Both the position numbers and the translations under genes were made by a program. The notes under the pieces are model-generated. The model saw only the letters and a program-made list of their open reading frames with translations. It did no database searches and was not told where the DNA came from. From Dreissena polymorpha (lineage: Eukaryota > Mollusca > Bivalvia > Myida > Dreissenidae): a DNA stretch of 64,000 nucleotides. The DNA is taken from NCBI RefSeq assembly GCF_020536995.1, contig NC_068357.1, forward strand, positions 146,888,559 through 146,952,558, read 5' to 3'. Shown here one piece after another: positions 31,893 through 46,286 of the stretch (position 1 is the stretch's first letter; each line of letters begins with the position of its first letter).

Positions 31893-32940
31893 AGCTCGAC
31901 TATTATATATGAAAAATATATAGTAGAGCTATCCTACTCACCCCGGCGTCAGCGTTTCCGTTAGCGTTGCAATGTTAAAGTTTGCGTACCACCTCAAATA
32001 TTTTCTTTGTCCTTTGACATACCGGTATTGCTTTCATATTTTGCATACTTCTTTACCAACATGATCCCAATCTATAAACAAGAGCAGACAACTGTATCAA
32101 GCATTTTGACAGAATTATGCTATCCTACTCACCCCGGCATCAGCGTTCCCGTTAGCGTTGCAATGTTAAAGTTTGCGTACCACCTCAAATATTTTCTGTG
32201 TCCTTTGACATACGGGTATTGCTTTCATATTTTGCATACTTCTTAACCAACATGATCCCAATCTATAAACAAGAGCAGACAACTGTATCAAGCACTTTGA
32301 CAGAATTATGGCCCCTTTTATACTTAGATATGTGAACATTTGGTTAAGTTTTGTGTATCATAGCTATTGCTTTCTAGAAGATTCGCTAACTATCGTAAGG
32401 GGACTGTACAGAGCAACTTGCATAACTCTGGTTGGCTTTTAAACGGAATTATGGCCCTCTTTTGTCTTAGGAACTTTGAATAATTTGTTAAATTTTGTGT
32501 TTTGATCCACTTTACTTCTAAAGTATCAAGGCTATTGCTTTCAAACTTCAAATACTTTCTAACTATCATGATGTTACTGTTCCTAGCAAGTTGAATTTGA
32601 CCTTGACCTTTGAATGACATTGACACTCAAGGTCAAATTAATAAATTTTGCTTAAATTGCCATAACTTCTTTATTTATGATCACATTTGATTCATACTTT
32701 GACAAAACAACACTTACCTGACATACCACAATTGACTCCACCCAGACCATCCCCCACGCCCCACCCCAGAATCCTCCCCCACCCCCCACCCCAATTTGTT
32801 TTTTCTTTTTTTTTCTTATTTTTGAAAGATCATCTATTAAATGACCACACACCCACATTATACCCCCTCTCCATGATGGTTTGTTATACTGTCAAGCACT
32901 CGAATAGTCAAGCGCGCTGTCCTCTGACAGCTCTTGTTAT
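31893..32940. repeat. About 1-kb repeat, TAGCTCGACTATT family, copy 2
   Basis: Starts tagctcgactattatatatg and ends aatagtcaagcgcgctgtcc and ctgacagctcttgtt as copy 1 does. A block of about 189 bp (ctatcctactcaccccggc to agcattttgacagaattatg) is tandemly duplicated inside it. It is shared with the myosin intron copy at 24431-25580. Confidence 0.82.
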
Positions 32941-34602
32941 GTGATAGGGATTTGTTCCTTTTCTGTATACAGTTATCTTGTGTTTCATGAAAGAAGGTTA
33001 GCCTTATCCTGGTAAAAAAGTTTAAAGAATTGTAACTGTAAGTGAACCTTATTTATGTTTACCAATCACAACAGTAGCTCCATTCTTTAATTAAAAAAAA
33101 ATTCATTCTCAAATTATTTTGTTCAACATACACTAAACATTATTGGTTTCCAAGTTTGTCATTTACACCTTCAAAATGATGACCAAATGTTTTACGTGTC
33201 AATATACCAATATTTTTTTTAAATAATTATTTAAAACACATTTTAACTGGCATTTACTGATTATAGCTATTAGTTCCTATGTTGGGTTTTTACAAACGGT
33301 TTTAATCCATTGAGTTTTATTTTTACTTTTTTTACGTAAAACATTTTCTACACATTATGATGGCAAGGTATTTGATAGTAGATAGAGCTTGTGATTATGT
33401 TTAAATGGACCAAGTGTATGCCTGTCAATTAAGGATTTAATTGACAATTAGGTATATATTTCAGGAATAAATAACAATAAATTAATGAATAAGCTAATAT
33501 TGAATTTACCCAAAATCCTTGAACATTTAGCCTTTAGATGAACATAAAGGCTGAGCGAGCCATGTTTTTGCATCAGGTCATTTTGTAATGATATCATAAT
33601 CAAATGAAAACAATTACATTTTGTTTAATCCACTTTCAACCAACCTTAAGAGAAATAAAAAGAAAAATGTGATCTTTATCTTTGCAACTGTCTAGTTCAA
33701 ATGATTGCAGAATCCTGTTAATTGACACCGAATCCATGACAAATTAACCTGGGGAAAAACGTAAAATGTACAAACACGCTTGCAAACCTTAGAGATAGAG
33801 AAACAGAAAGGGGATGCAATCTTGGTCTGTTCAATTGGGCAATAGGCAGTGGTTTTGGTACTTTTATTGTAATGACAAGTAATTCTGGATGAAGTACTAT
33901 GACGTTTATAAAGCAGGAGGTTCACTCCATGAAATTACCTGTTTGTTTTGTATTAAATGCATCTGTTTGTCTGTGTGTTGTTGTTGTTGTTTGAAGCTTC
34001 CGTATTCTCACAACACTTATTTTGTCTGAAACTTAGTTTTACATTTTTATACATTTTTACAACACTTTTGTTGATTGAGATTATCGTTCTGTTGTAAAGT
34101 TATCAAACATGTTTATTGTGGCATCTCATCTTTAGAAGCTTCTTAGATTCTTAATGGAATATTCTTACATTTCATTATGATTATTTAAATTTTAATCAAA
34201 TTGCATACACTTTGTAAAGTTTGTATGTTGACACATCACATTTCCAATAGACATAGAAGGTAACAAACTGGTATTGTTATAATACTATCTAAATCTGTAT
34301 ATGAATCTATGTTGAAATTTTAAATGTCACACTATTTATATGCAAAATGTTGTATTAAATGTTTTTGTGTTCATTATTATCGCCCTTATTTAAGATGGCA
34401 AGTAAATTGGTTTGCAATTGTCAGTTGGTAAGTTATTATTTTGGATTGTAATCATATTTGTTACATTATACACCAAGTCAAAATGGAGTTTTGCATTCAT
34501 AAAATCTTTGTCAAGTTGATTATTCAGCCCACATTGTTGTAGGAAAAGCATAGTTGTTGTCCTTGATTTATCTCAAAACTACAGTTTAAATATATTGTTA
34601 AG
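32941..34602. other. Intergenic AT-rich sequence, no feature recognised
   Basis: No open frame resembling a known protein, and no clear repeat ends on either strand. Confidence 0.45.
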
Positions 34603-34665
34603 TTAAGAAGTTGCGTGGAGAACATTATGTTAACAATTAACATTGTTCTCCACGCAACTTCTTAA
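34603..34665. repeat. Perfect 22-bp inverted repeat (hairpin)
   Basis: The left arm 34603-34624 (TTAAGAAGTTGCGTGGAGAA, then CA) is the exact reverse complement of 34644-34665. The 19-base spacer continues the pairing (ATGTTAA with TTAACAT) after a two-base bulge, so a stem of about 29 bp is possible. It has the size of a microRNA precursor, but a small fold-back element is equally possible. Confidence 0.85.
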
Positions 34666-37600
34666 ATGTGTCTATTTTGTAATAAGCCTAATTGCTGCAT
34701 GCAATGCAGACTTATTTTCCTTGAAATTTCAAAGAATGTGTTATTCAAATTATTTCAACAAAGTTGATATACACAATCTCCCAAGAAACTGCAAAGTTAT
34801 GGACCTTACAAAATAAAAAATGACTTTTATTCTGTTTACTGTGTCCAAACACCATCTTAGGATCTTCTCTTAACTTGGATATTTTAGAGATTACTTTTAG
34901 CATAATGGGGGCTGCATACCCGTTGATCAGACAGCTTTTGTTCTGTTTTAGTATTGTAGTTCTCAGTAGTGAGTATTGTATGTGTATGTGTCGCCTTTGT
35001 GCATATGTACATACTATATAGGGTGCCATGACAAGTGGCAACGTGATATGCCGTTGTAAACTACAATGATGCAATATATTTAATAAATCCAAACATGCAA
35101 TCTGTTTCTGAATTTGGTTGTTTTGTTATTTCTTCTAAATATCTACTGCCATGATGGTACATGTATATGCATGTACATGTTACAGGTATTTTTTTTAACA
35201 TTAAATTAAAAGTGGAAAACGACATATTTAGAATAAACATTTAAATGTTAATTTAAATGTCTAGTAAAAGTGTGTTTTTAAGGATTAAGGATCTGTTATC
35301 CCCTGCTAAAAGAATGGTCGTGTATTTTTTATTTTGGAAGCCTTGTAGAAAAAAACCAGACTGTTGTCCCAAGTAAAAGTGCTCAAAAACAGTGGCTTTG
35401 TTTATTTACTAGTGCTTTTATTTTTGGTTTATTTAAAGATCTATGGTTTATTCCTGTGTGTGGGGACTTTCACGAGACCCATGCTTTCATGAAAAGCTAT
35501 ATTATTTCATGTTGTCCATCATATTTCTTGCACAGAGCATATTTTTAAAACTATTTGAGGCAACAAGTTCAACCATCAATAGTAAATGGATCTTGCTGTA
35601 AGGAAAGTGCAGTGCATAAGATACAGAACTTACTTAAATATTTTTCCAGTTATTGCCCTTTGTTTATGTTTAACTGGACTGAATAAATACAAATACATGT
35701 CACTTATATAACAAAAAGATAATTATAAAAATTATTTTGCGATTCACAAACACTGCATAAAAGACAAGTGTTTGCATCGGAATACATGTATATGGCCGAG
35801 CTAGGTTTTCATTCAAACTTTCACCACGCTTTCCCTGTCTAATATCTACTTAATTTTTTGTAATCAAGGGCCTTTTTACACTTACACTTATACATTTACT
35901 GCATTATAAAGACAGGTATAAGTTTTTCGATAAGCTACTTTTTCAGGTATGGCTTTAGTGATTTAATAATAACTTGCGATATGTTTTCTCCATATTGATT
36001 ATACCAAAGCAAAGTTTTGTAACTCTAGTTTAAAATATGTCAAAATTAAGGGCCACTTTAAACTAGACATTTGCTTATTCACTATGTAGTTAGGTGAATG
36101 GGCTGGAGGGATGTCAGCACAACTTACTGTTCATTCCCTATATTGAGATGCACCAAGTTTTGAAATTCTAGACAAACACTGTCAAAACTCTCAGAACCCT
36201 TTTATTCGTAGAAATTTGCATGGTTACAAAATACGAAGGTTTGCGTTTTGGGTAAACAAGTTTCTCATTTATTACTCGAGGGATATCGGTCAAGTTTACA
36301 TTCACATTAATAAAAGTTCATAATTAAGGGCCTTTAACTCATAGATATTTTACACACAAGCGAATATATAGTCACGTTATTACCACTATCATCATCATTT
36401 CTTTCATTGACTTATTGTGACAAATCCCAGAGGCAGTAACAAACATATACTCGTGAGAAAGGACAAGTGTTCATCAATACCACCTTCATCATCATCATTA
36501 TTATTGCATACGTAGAGTTGGTCTTACTTAATATTGCTGGCAGTAATGCTCGATTGGTCATTGTCGGCTCGGGTACTACTTACATGTACCCCGGGTACTC
36601 TTAAGTATACTTATTCAACGACAAACACAAAGAACAGTTTAACCACAATTTATTCTCTTGAAAGGTTTTGCATTAAAATGTAAAGACTGTGACGATTTGT
36701 AATTAAACACAGATTCCCCCGAGAACGGCGGGAAGTAAAAGTTTTAAATGTCTATCTCTGTGCCAAGCGGGAAGTGTTTTCACAAAAACAGTGCCAAAAA
36801 GGATCACGGCCGCAGGCTGTGGGCCTTCCGCCACACCGCGGCTATGATCACACACCAGCCTTGACAAGCAATAGAAATAATTAACATCGGTCTGGGTAAA
36901 CATGACTTTGCTGAAACAAAAAGCTATAAATTGCCCCGGACAAAGTGTTCCACACGATATCGCATCCCAAATTGGACAAATGAGCGTCATCGGGTTTGAA
37001 AAAGACAGGTGATTCAACAATATCAGGTTATTTTATATATAGCAGCCCCCGTTATCTAAGAATATTGATGCTATTCGGGAATTAAGACGATGTCTACATT
37101 TGTTTGCTCTGATTTGTTAGCGCCAGCTAATGCGCGGGAGGATTGCATAGAAAACTAGGGTTGTACTTGTAAAAGCTGTTGTAGTTGGCCTACTATGCAT
37201 CGATAATTGTTAAAAAATATCTAATCTTGAACGGGGTCTGTCTGTATCACCTATACGGCCTTCGATAAACAGTTTGTAAGCTTAGAAGGTGTAACACCGT
37301 CCAAGAAATTTCGCAATATTCAATTGTGGTTCGTTTTGGATATTGTTAGGTGATAATGACTTGTTTTATTTCGACCGTTTTAATTATTTTTATATAACAT
37401 CCTTTTGTGTGTTTACCTTTCCGTACATCATGCACTAAATATTAAACTAAGCTTAAGGCATAAGTTTCGTATCACGTTGTGGCTCTATCAGTCCAATCGC
37501 CCGTCCGTCCGTCCGTCCGCCCGAACGTTTTAACTCTACTGTGTAGTGTCTACTATGATGCGGATGCTATGGACAATACCATTCTTTTGATTGGTCTGTA

Positions 37601-38671
37601 TGATCTGTCAGGAAAGGGAATACTATATAGTATTACCTATATAGAAAGATCATACAGGTTATGGAATTATTGTACATTGTTTTAATCGACAGCTTTCAAC
37701 TACATGTGCCGTCAATAAGGTTAAACAGAATTTAGATATCCGAGTTATGTATGTCTTAGCGGACCGAAGGGGAGTCAGATTTGTTAAGATATCAGTAATT
37801 CGTGCTGATTCATATCGCAGGGGAAAGCCAATGTTTATTACATAAAATAAATAGTATATTATCAAACACGTGACTATTTTAGTGATTTGTAATAATGTTC
37901 AAAATATGTTGTTGTTTTGTTGTTCATTGGAAATGATGCCTGAAAAATGGAAACACAAGTATCGATTATATTTAAAAAATGCTTAAATGCTTAAATGTGT
38001 AAATGAGGTTGAAATATGTGCACACTGTTAATCAATGATATGTTAATATAACATTGATGTTGTGATTAACATGATTCAAATTATCTTTGGCATATCATGT
38101 CATTAAGCTCTTTAGAGATTTCAATTTTAAAGTCCAACCGAGCTTGGACACGAGATCTGAAATCATGCAAAATATGTAACCACGAACAACAAAAAAAAAA
38201 CTGATTTTTTTATCAACCCATACTTGTCAAACTCTCCCACAAAAAGGTATAGTTTTTCTGTTCATATATTCTTCATTTTGCGAAAGTGATCGTGGTCCTT
38301 TGAATTGGGAAAAAATGCGTCCTTTCGACTAACAATGGGAAATTAAGTTCTTTTGTTTTCTTTGGTTACGAATGCTCAAATATATAACATTTAAGCGTGT
38401 GTAACATACTATTTTCTGACATTCAAATAACATAGTTACATAGGGAGATGCATGTAATGTATCTTTCTTCTAAAAAAATTAACATTTCCTTTAAACCTCA
38501 TTTTGGGGCAATTTAGCAATTTCGTATGTCATTTGGGAAAAATATGGGCCTTTTAAGGTTGAGAATGTAACCAAATTTTGAAACACACTCGAACAGTTAG
38601 ATTTAATCTGACGCATTTAATTGATTATTAGTTTAAAAAGAAGAAGTATGTTTGCAATATAAAGAACGTTT
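34666..38671. other. Intergenic sequence, no gene supported
   Basis: AT-rich with a more GC-rich patch at 36700-37000 whose open frame on the minus strand (105 codons) matches nothing I recognise. A short CCGT tandem run lies near 37500-37520. Nothing else stands out. Confidence 0.45.
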
Positions 38672-38943
38672 TTAACTAAGGCCAAAAATAGGTCCGTTTC
38701 GGGTCTCCCGACCGTATCTCCCGAATCGACGCCGACCCTCAACTTTTTATTGGGGTCGCCAAAAAAAATCGTTCAGTTTCGTTCATATAAGATGTAATAT
38801 CAAGCAAACAAAGCATATACGTACATGTATTTCTTATTATAAGCTAAGTAGCCTTCCATTCCAGTACCCGAAAAAAATTCCCTACTGATCCTGTTTTTTC
38901 CCAAGGAGATCAGAAACGGACCTATTTTTTGGGCCAAAGTTAA
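38672..38943. mobile_element. MITE-like element with long inverted ends
   Basis: The left end TTAACTAAGGCCAAAAATAG, GTCCGTTTC is matched in reverse at the right end (GAAACGGACCTATTTTTTGG, GCC, AAAGTTAA), about 29 bp with small differences. No coding capacity. Confidence 0.75.
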
Positions 38944-41687
38944 CGAAGGCAAAAAAACAGGCAATAACATTAGATTAAGAGCGTGCGCGTTTCGGCGTAA
39001 AGCAGGTTGTTTTCGTTTAATAGCTTAAGTTTGCATTGTCTAATCTTGATTAACCGTTGGATTTAACAAGCGTTTCTAGATATCCAGCTTGAGATTGTAT
39101 TTTGGGGTTTTCGTGTAAACGCCAGTATCACTGTTACCATAAAAAGAACAAGAGAGCCGACGGCGTTGAATTTCTGTTGCAAGATACAGGGAATTTACAG
39201 CTAAAGTAAATGTTAAAGAAACAGTTGACTGAATGAAATAAAATATGCTATCAAAAAGAAAAAAGATTTTATTAAGAATAAGACAAATAAATGACACAGG
39301 AAGTGATGAAATAGTGCAACCATCCTGTATTAATCGGAATATCAGAAATACGATTCAAGGGTGCTTGGTATTTTTGCGAGCAAGTAAATAGCTGGATTAA
39401 GATGTTTTTTCTGATTGGTTTGACTTTTATTTATGCTCTCTTTTAAATTAACGTTTTCATTACATCATTCCTGTTTACGAGACTTAACGACTTTTTCATT
39501 CTTAAGCTAAGTTATATCTTTGTTTTTCTTGTTTTATTTGTTACTATTTATTAAACTGTTACGATCACTTAATTTTCATTTAAACTCAAAGGAACAATCC
39601 GTTATTGTTCTTGTGTTGTTAATTTTGTTTTATTGACCGACCTTGTTACATATGCACAATATTACATGCGCGCTGTATTTTGGAGCATGTGTTCAGAAGA
39701 ATTATAAACCTTATTCAAATTATTTAAATAATTTCAAATAATATGCAACCTAATTTTTATATTCATATCATAATACTGTAATTTGACCCCCCCCCCATCT
39801 CTTGCCGCCCAATATCGCCAATAAAATGTTTTCCACCACAAAGTTTAACGATATTACATCCTTAAAAACTCGACAGTCTTCTGCAAGAAACAAGACAATT
39901 ATTAATCAGTCAAAACTATTTAAAGTAACGTACACCATTAATAAATACAATGACAAAAGTATGTAAACTTAAAATAAAATACGACGCGATTCATGCTAAG
40001 AACACATAACTGAGTATGCAAACAGTTAGGGAAAAAATGTTGGGACAAGTTTTAGAACTACGATAATCAAAATCTAGTCCCCATCCACTCAAATTTTTAA
40101 AGACTTATGCGAAACATAATACCTATTGTAAATGTTATCTAAATCGTCTGCAAGCATCCGTGTATCAAAGCCTTTGGATGAACAGGCACCCGACTGCGGT
40201 ACATGTCTCCGATCTGCGGTTTACAATAGTCAATTGGCTATAGCCCATAGACTAAAACGGTTTCCGCTAAATGACGTGAGTTTATATTGATGCATTGCAC
40301 TGCAATTTATTGGTTTGTAGCTTACATAATGACTTTCTAAACCTAGATTTGGTTTATGTTTGATTCCTAACGGGTCAAATATCATAGTTACTTAAATCTT
40401 AAGGCAGCAAACTTGTCTTTTCCGTTCATCAACGTGACTTTGCATTGGCTAATTTTGAATAAGCGTTGGGTAAATGGCAAGGTTTCTGTTGCGAAAACTA
40501 GAAAACATGACATACAAAAATTAGTTTTGATAGAGGAATTGCACTTAAATTGTGTGTTCATGTACCTTACTTCAGACCCAGCTTGGTGGTGCATACAATT
40601 ATCCAAAAGCCAGTGCACTTATTTAAAAGCACTATGCAGACCTTACTGACTAAAAAGGGGACACGTAGTGATTGAGGTTGTGTTTGAATATCCTCTACTA
40701 ACAGAAAATCTGTATCTACATTTCTTCTTTGCGCATAAAATGGTTGCAGTGATAACTTACAGATACTAGTTGCTGTGATCTCTACTGTGTATGTCATTCA
40801 ATAAAACAAAGATACAATTACAAGTTTGATTAAAACTAAATACATTATGAATTGTAAAGTATATTTTTTAATGTGAGGACCACAGCTTGTTAACTCTTTG
40901 CTTATCGTAGAGCATAAGTAGAAAGCTTTTTAGCATTCATTATAAATAGGCTTCTCATTAATTATTGGCACTCAGTTCGTTATAAATAAACAATATTGCG
41001 TCGAACTTGAAACTGCAATATGTGCAATGGTTTAATATATTTTCTTTTAAAATGCGTTTGTTTACCTCAAAATCAGCTATATAATTAAACACAACAATGT
41101 TGGCACATGCTTGAAAGTTGTTATAGATTTTAGTAATGTGCTTTATTCAGCTTGATGTTTATTTCAACATTTGGTTGTTTTCAATTACATTTGTTTACAC
41201 TTTTTAGTATTATTTATATATATATAATATTTAACATGATTATATTATGAGAAAAAAGCTGTTGAATTATTTTAAGATAAAATGGTTTTGGTAATCTATT
41301 TAACGGTTATTTATGCAATGTTGGAACACAGAATTCTTGCCATACACAATTAAATAGAAATATCTTTAGTAAAATTAAAGCTCTTTGAGTTTCCGAAGTT
41401 TCAACTACATGAACATATAAATGTAAACGATTACATTAACGAGGCTTCACTTCATCTAGTCTCTAAAATTTAAAATTTTAGGGATCATGTTTTAATCCGT
41501 TCACAGTTTGGCAAAATGACAATTAAAAATGATCTAAGTTTAACCAATTGTATGCAATATATATGGAATAGACAATTATCTCTTAGCGAATTCTTTGATA
41601 TGTTTGCTAAATTGTTACAATCAACATCGAAAAACAGATCAACGCGTTTGTAATGCTTTTCATCGATGCAAAACCGTATAATTTAAA
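38944..41687. other. Intergenic sequence, no gene supported
   Basis: AT-rich DNA with short scattered open frames of no recognisable homology. A poly-C tract lies near 39788. Confidence 0.4.
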
Positions 41688-41755
41688 CGTAGTGGTAACG
41701 TGTCAGCTTTTGCTTCTGAAAGTCCATTGTTCGACCCCAGGACAGGCACATGATT
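41688..41755 (+). repeat. tRNA-like SINE fragment
   Basis: tagtggtaacgtg resembles a pol III A box and ttgttcgacccc, 48 bases on, a B box. The intervening arms do not fold as a normal tRNA. Confidence 0.4.
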
Positions 41756-44700
41756 TATAAACATGTTTTCCTTGTCATTATAATACATTAAAGCTATTTC
41801 TAAAAGTTGTGTGATTCAACTCGTATAATGACGTGTTGGATATCTGTAGACAATTCCATTTGATGATTAGTCATTTTAAAATTGTTTGATTGTTTTATTT
41901 TAAATTTTATGTTTTGAAGTTTTTTATTTACACGTACATGTTTAATGCATAAATTTGTAGTACTAAATTTGGAGCTCTTGCAAACCGATTTCAACACTTC
42001 AAAACTTTGCATTGACAGGTCCAATGTGCTACTCCCATTTTTTCGTTCATTTCAACGTGGCCTTTAATTGAATGGAGCGTTGGTGTTGAGTTTATAGACA
42101 CCAAAAGTACCAAACACGAGTTATCCCGGAGTATGGACTAATATGTACCTTCAGTAAAAAAAAAGCCGTTCATTTAACATTTACTTTCCACATATCAATC
42201 CATTTCCACCTGAATATTATCGCACTTTAGACTTATACGTGATTGTAGAGTACACAACAACCTAGCGCACTGCTAAAGTTCTGTCAGTGTGAATACGTCA
42301 CGTGTACCTGCTTATTCATCAAATTTGGTATTTGGATTGTAAAAATATACGTCGCAATGTATTATAAGAATGAGTTTGCGATACGTTATAATACATAACA
42401 AAGGCTGAACGCCCATATTTGCTTTGATTTGGCTGTAAAAGAAAACAATATGTAACAGCCCATTATGATAAGTAAGCACGAAATACGTAATAATTAATGG
42501 TTTTCAACTAATTGACAATATCAATCATCGATGTTTTAAGCCATGGCGTTTTTTAAACACTGTACTTTACGCACTCACCGTATACCAGACAGACGCAACC
42601 AACTAAAAGCTAAAAACATCCACATACTTTTGAAACAATATTGACTTATACAGCTTTAGTTTTTCAATGCATTTGGTGAAATATGCTTATGAGGCTTTGA
42701 ATGTAAAAAAACAACCATTTGGTTTGCAATGCCAGTAGGTGTTCATCTCACAATAGCGGTAACCAGGCCTGGTTTTGTTGCTCCATAGTTTGCAGTCAAA
42801 GAGACATACTGGCTGGATTATATATATAGTGTGCTTCTTATGGTGTAGTCTTGTTATAACGGCACGCTCCGTTGCTATGATTGATCCACTTTGGTGTTTT
42901 ACATTTGGCCAATGTCTTGTTCCCATGCCAGGTTTTTTACTCGTCACATTTTTCAAGGTCAGTATGAATAAAGGTCTTCATTGAGTCTGTTACTGTGTCC
43001 AAATCCATTGATTTTCATGCGTAAAGTGTTGATTATCCCCAGAATTGTGTGATAAAGTTTCTATTGATCGGCTGTCTTTGTAATGTATCAGCAGATGCTA
43101 ACACTGCCTGAAATCTTATTTTGGTACAGGTCTTTGACTTTGCAAGCAAGGCTGCACATTTCTGTAAAATCAATCCCGTATTTAAATACCATTTTCCTTA
43201 CTAATACATATTGTTTCGGAACAAAGTATTATACAAGTAATATAAAACGCCACTTTAAACTTAGCATGCTCATAACTCATTCAAGTATTAAACCAAGTAG
43301 AGAGCGCTGCTAATTACATTTGAATGCAGAAATGACAAACACTCTAAATCGGCTCATCGCATAGTAGGCATAGTGTTACTATATTACTATTGATTTTAAA
43401 TAAGACGGCCAGTACACATCAGCAAAATGTGGTCGCCACATAATGTTTTCCATTTTCTGTCCTTGGATACATGCCATTAATCTTAAACATCCAATTGTGC
43501 AGTGGTTACAGGACATTTGTTTTATTTTTTCCTTGTTTTCCTGGTTTCACTGTACAAATCAGCCTACGTATTTCATTCATTTCACTGACAGGTGAAGCAA
43601 ATAAATAAAAATTCATGAACACTGTTCAATATGTATGCATTTATTGTCAACATATGTAGATTTTGTGTCATTGAAAACTCCTATCTGACCATATAGTAGA
43701 TCGCTGCTACTATATGTCCACATGAATATTTTTCATTTGAATTTGAATTAAGAAGACAAAAATGATAACTCTTGTGGGTTCTTAAATTTTATGTTAATGT
43801 CAAGCTTACATCAGTTAAATAGTTAAATATGTGAATGAAACAGTGTGTTCTTTGCTTTTTAATATATTAACGAAAACAAACCGTGTTCAAATTATGTTCT
43901 TTATCTTGTGTCCACTATGGAATATTTTGTCTTCGAAATTGCCTATGTAAATGTTTTAAACTGCTTGTTTGATTTTACTCATGGTTACCCATGGTTCAAA
44001 GTCGACGTCCCATTATAATTATGCCGTTGATTGTAAAAAATGGGATTAAGGCTACATGGAACCTGTGAATTTTATATATTTTTTATTTGTTTTTGCACTT
44101 AAAATTATGTAGGTCCTGAAAGTACATGTCTTTAATTGCTCTTTGAGCTAGTATCATCCCAGTTGATGCGTTTATTCTCAATAGGAAAACAGGAATGACC
44201 CGTAAATTGTGAAATTTACAGGGGTTTGTAACATGAACACAACACAAACTTTCGAGATAATATTTCATAGTATTTTACTATAACATTGTATCCGGCTTAT
44301 GGAAATGTCAAATTTCAAAGACAAATTCATGACATACATATTTAATAAGACATTAACAATTGAACATATTTACAACTGGTACGCAAGTCTGGACTAACAT
44401 GACTGACAAACTATTTGTTCTTTTTCTTTTTCACTTATGTTTTTTTAAGGTATCAACGGTTATAATTGTATCAATTTATTCCGCAGAAAAGCTGTTTGGC
44501 TTTTTATCGTTCTTTTCTTTATATATTCGGTACCCTTTAACGTTTCCATTCCAGATCCGATTTACGGATAAATTTTCAAAATGTGAAGGTAAGAAAATCG
44601 AACGATCCTTGAAACAATTCCTTAAACAAATTGTCTGAAAATATTGATTTTAGTCTGGTTTCATCTTCTCATGATTTGAACATTAGTTATTGCTAACTGC

Positions 44701-45740
44701 AACGGAAAGTACATATGTTTTGTGGTGAAACTGGTTTTAATTATAATTCATTATATGGTATGAGGAAAGCATTATATTCATACAGCATTATATGCTATCG
44801 CGCATTATTTGAGCGAATGGGAATCAGCTGAAGCAGCTGACCTTAATAGCAGATAATACAAATAATATTGATGCTATTGATTAGCCAATCAAGTCAATGC
44901 CAATGTTTGTTCTTCAAACAGTAAGACATTATTTTATACGATCAATAAATTGAATTATAGTTAGTTATTGAACTTACATTTTGTTGTTAGGTAGCTAACA
45001 TGCAGATATAGTGTGTGATAAAACTTAGGGCCACGAATTATTTAGGGCCAGTCATGTCAATGTCAAGGTTACTGTTTCCTTTTAAAAAACAATTCCGTTT
45101 AATAACTTGAATTTAACGTCAAACTTAAAATGGATATAGTTTGAAAAAATAAAACAAAAGCATTATGTTTAGGTAGCATAGTATTTATATTTTATAATAG
45201 AATGCTATGCACACACAACTGCTCTATGTATGTAGTGAACAAACTTATACAGACTATGTTGGGAGGTAGTTTAAGTATTTTGTTTGCAATACTTCAAAGC
45301 TGTTTTGATTTTCAACGCTTATTTCATCAGTTATGTAGTGTTGTGTCTGGTGACAATAATATTGATGGGCGGAATTTGTATAAACTTCTTGATGTTTCAA
45401 TAACATTTAACAAAAGCCGTTGTTGTACTTAAAAGTACGTAATAAAAATGTCTCAAATGACTGGTTCTATGGTATTCCAACACTGTCTCCATTACTTTAA
45501 TGATCCTTTCAAAATGTTATATGGTGAAGCATATTTTTCACATGATATACGTTACAATACTGCATAAATTGTATGTTTTGAAGTTTTACAATCCCACCAC
45601 ATTTTGTTGCAAACTTTTAAAAGATTAATAATTAAAAGATATGAATCTTTTCAGTGTAAAATTTAAAGGGACCTTTAAATTTAGATCACATGTTAATATA
45701 TATCAATTAAAAGCATTTCTTGAGAAACTTCAATACATGC
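41756..45740. other. Intergenic sequence; one cysteine-rich open stretch on the minus strand
   Basis: Mostly AT-rich unique sequence. The only coding-like stretch is 42687-42808 on the minus strand, listed among the findings; otherwise nothing is recognised. Confidence 0.4.
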
Positions 45741-45899
45741 GGAATATTACGCTAGTCAATTGTTCCAAGAGTTTGTATCACCCGAATGGCTTGTGTGATG
45801 ACATATCACACGAGAGGCGGAGCCTCGAGTGTGATGCAAAATAGCACAAGCCACGAGAGGGATACAAACTCTTGGAACAATTGACTAGCGTGATATTCC
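45741..45899. repeat. Fold-back element (long inverted repeat)
   Basis: The arm GGAATATTACGCTAGTCAAT, TGTTCCAAGAGTTTGTATC at the left is mirrored at the right by GATACAAACTCTTGGAACAA, TTGACTAGCGTGATATTCC, about 40 bp almost identical. GGCTTGTGTGATG and its inverse follow further in; the centre (cacgagaggcggagcctcga) folds again. The whole is one large imperfect palindrome. Confidence 0.85.
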
Positions 45900-46286
45900 T
45901 TTTATTATATACAACAATTAACGAAAACAGTTAACAATTGTATTTTTTACTTTAACAAAAATGACAAACCAATGACTAAAACGGTACGCCATTGTTTATT
46001 TAAGACGCGTATGAATACAGTTTATGTAAATTAACGTGTAAACATTCGAACCGGGAAAACACGCTTACCTTTATGCCATCGTTAATCCAATGTTTATAAC
46101 AATTAAGTTGACAACTTCAATCCGATGTTTATAACAAAAACGTTGAAACAATATGCACTTCCACTTTTATCTTCTATGTTTTTATCGAAACTTGGTTTAA
46201 ACCACACTATTTTGTTGTATTCCTATCGAAATATTCATTTATGCATGATAAACACACACTCCAAAATACATTTTGAATATATGTAT

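Noticed and set aside
34745-35092. 115-codon minus-strand open frame
   Set aside because: No recognisable similarity or composition of a real protein; AT-rich chance frame.
36703-37020. 105-codon minus-strand open frame in a GC-richer patch
   Set aside because: No recognisable domain, no splice context and no clear codon bias; likely chance.
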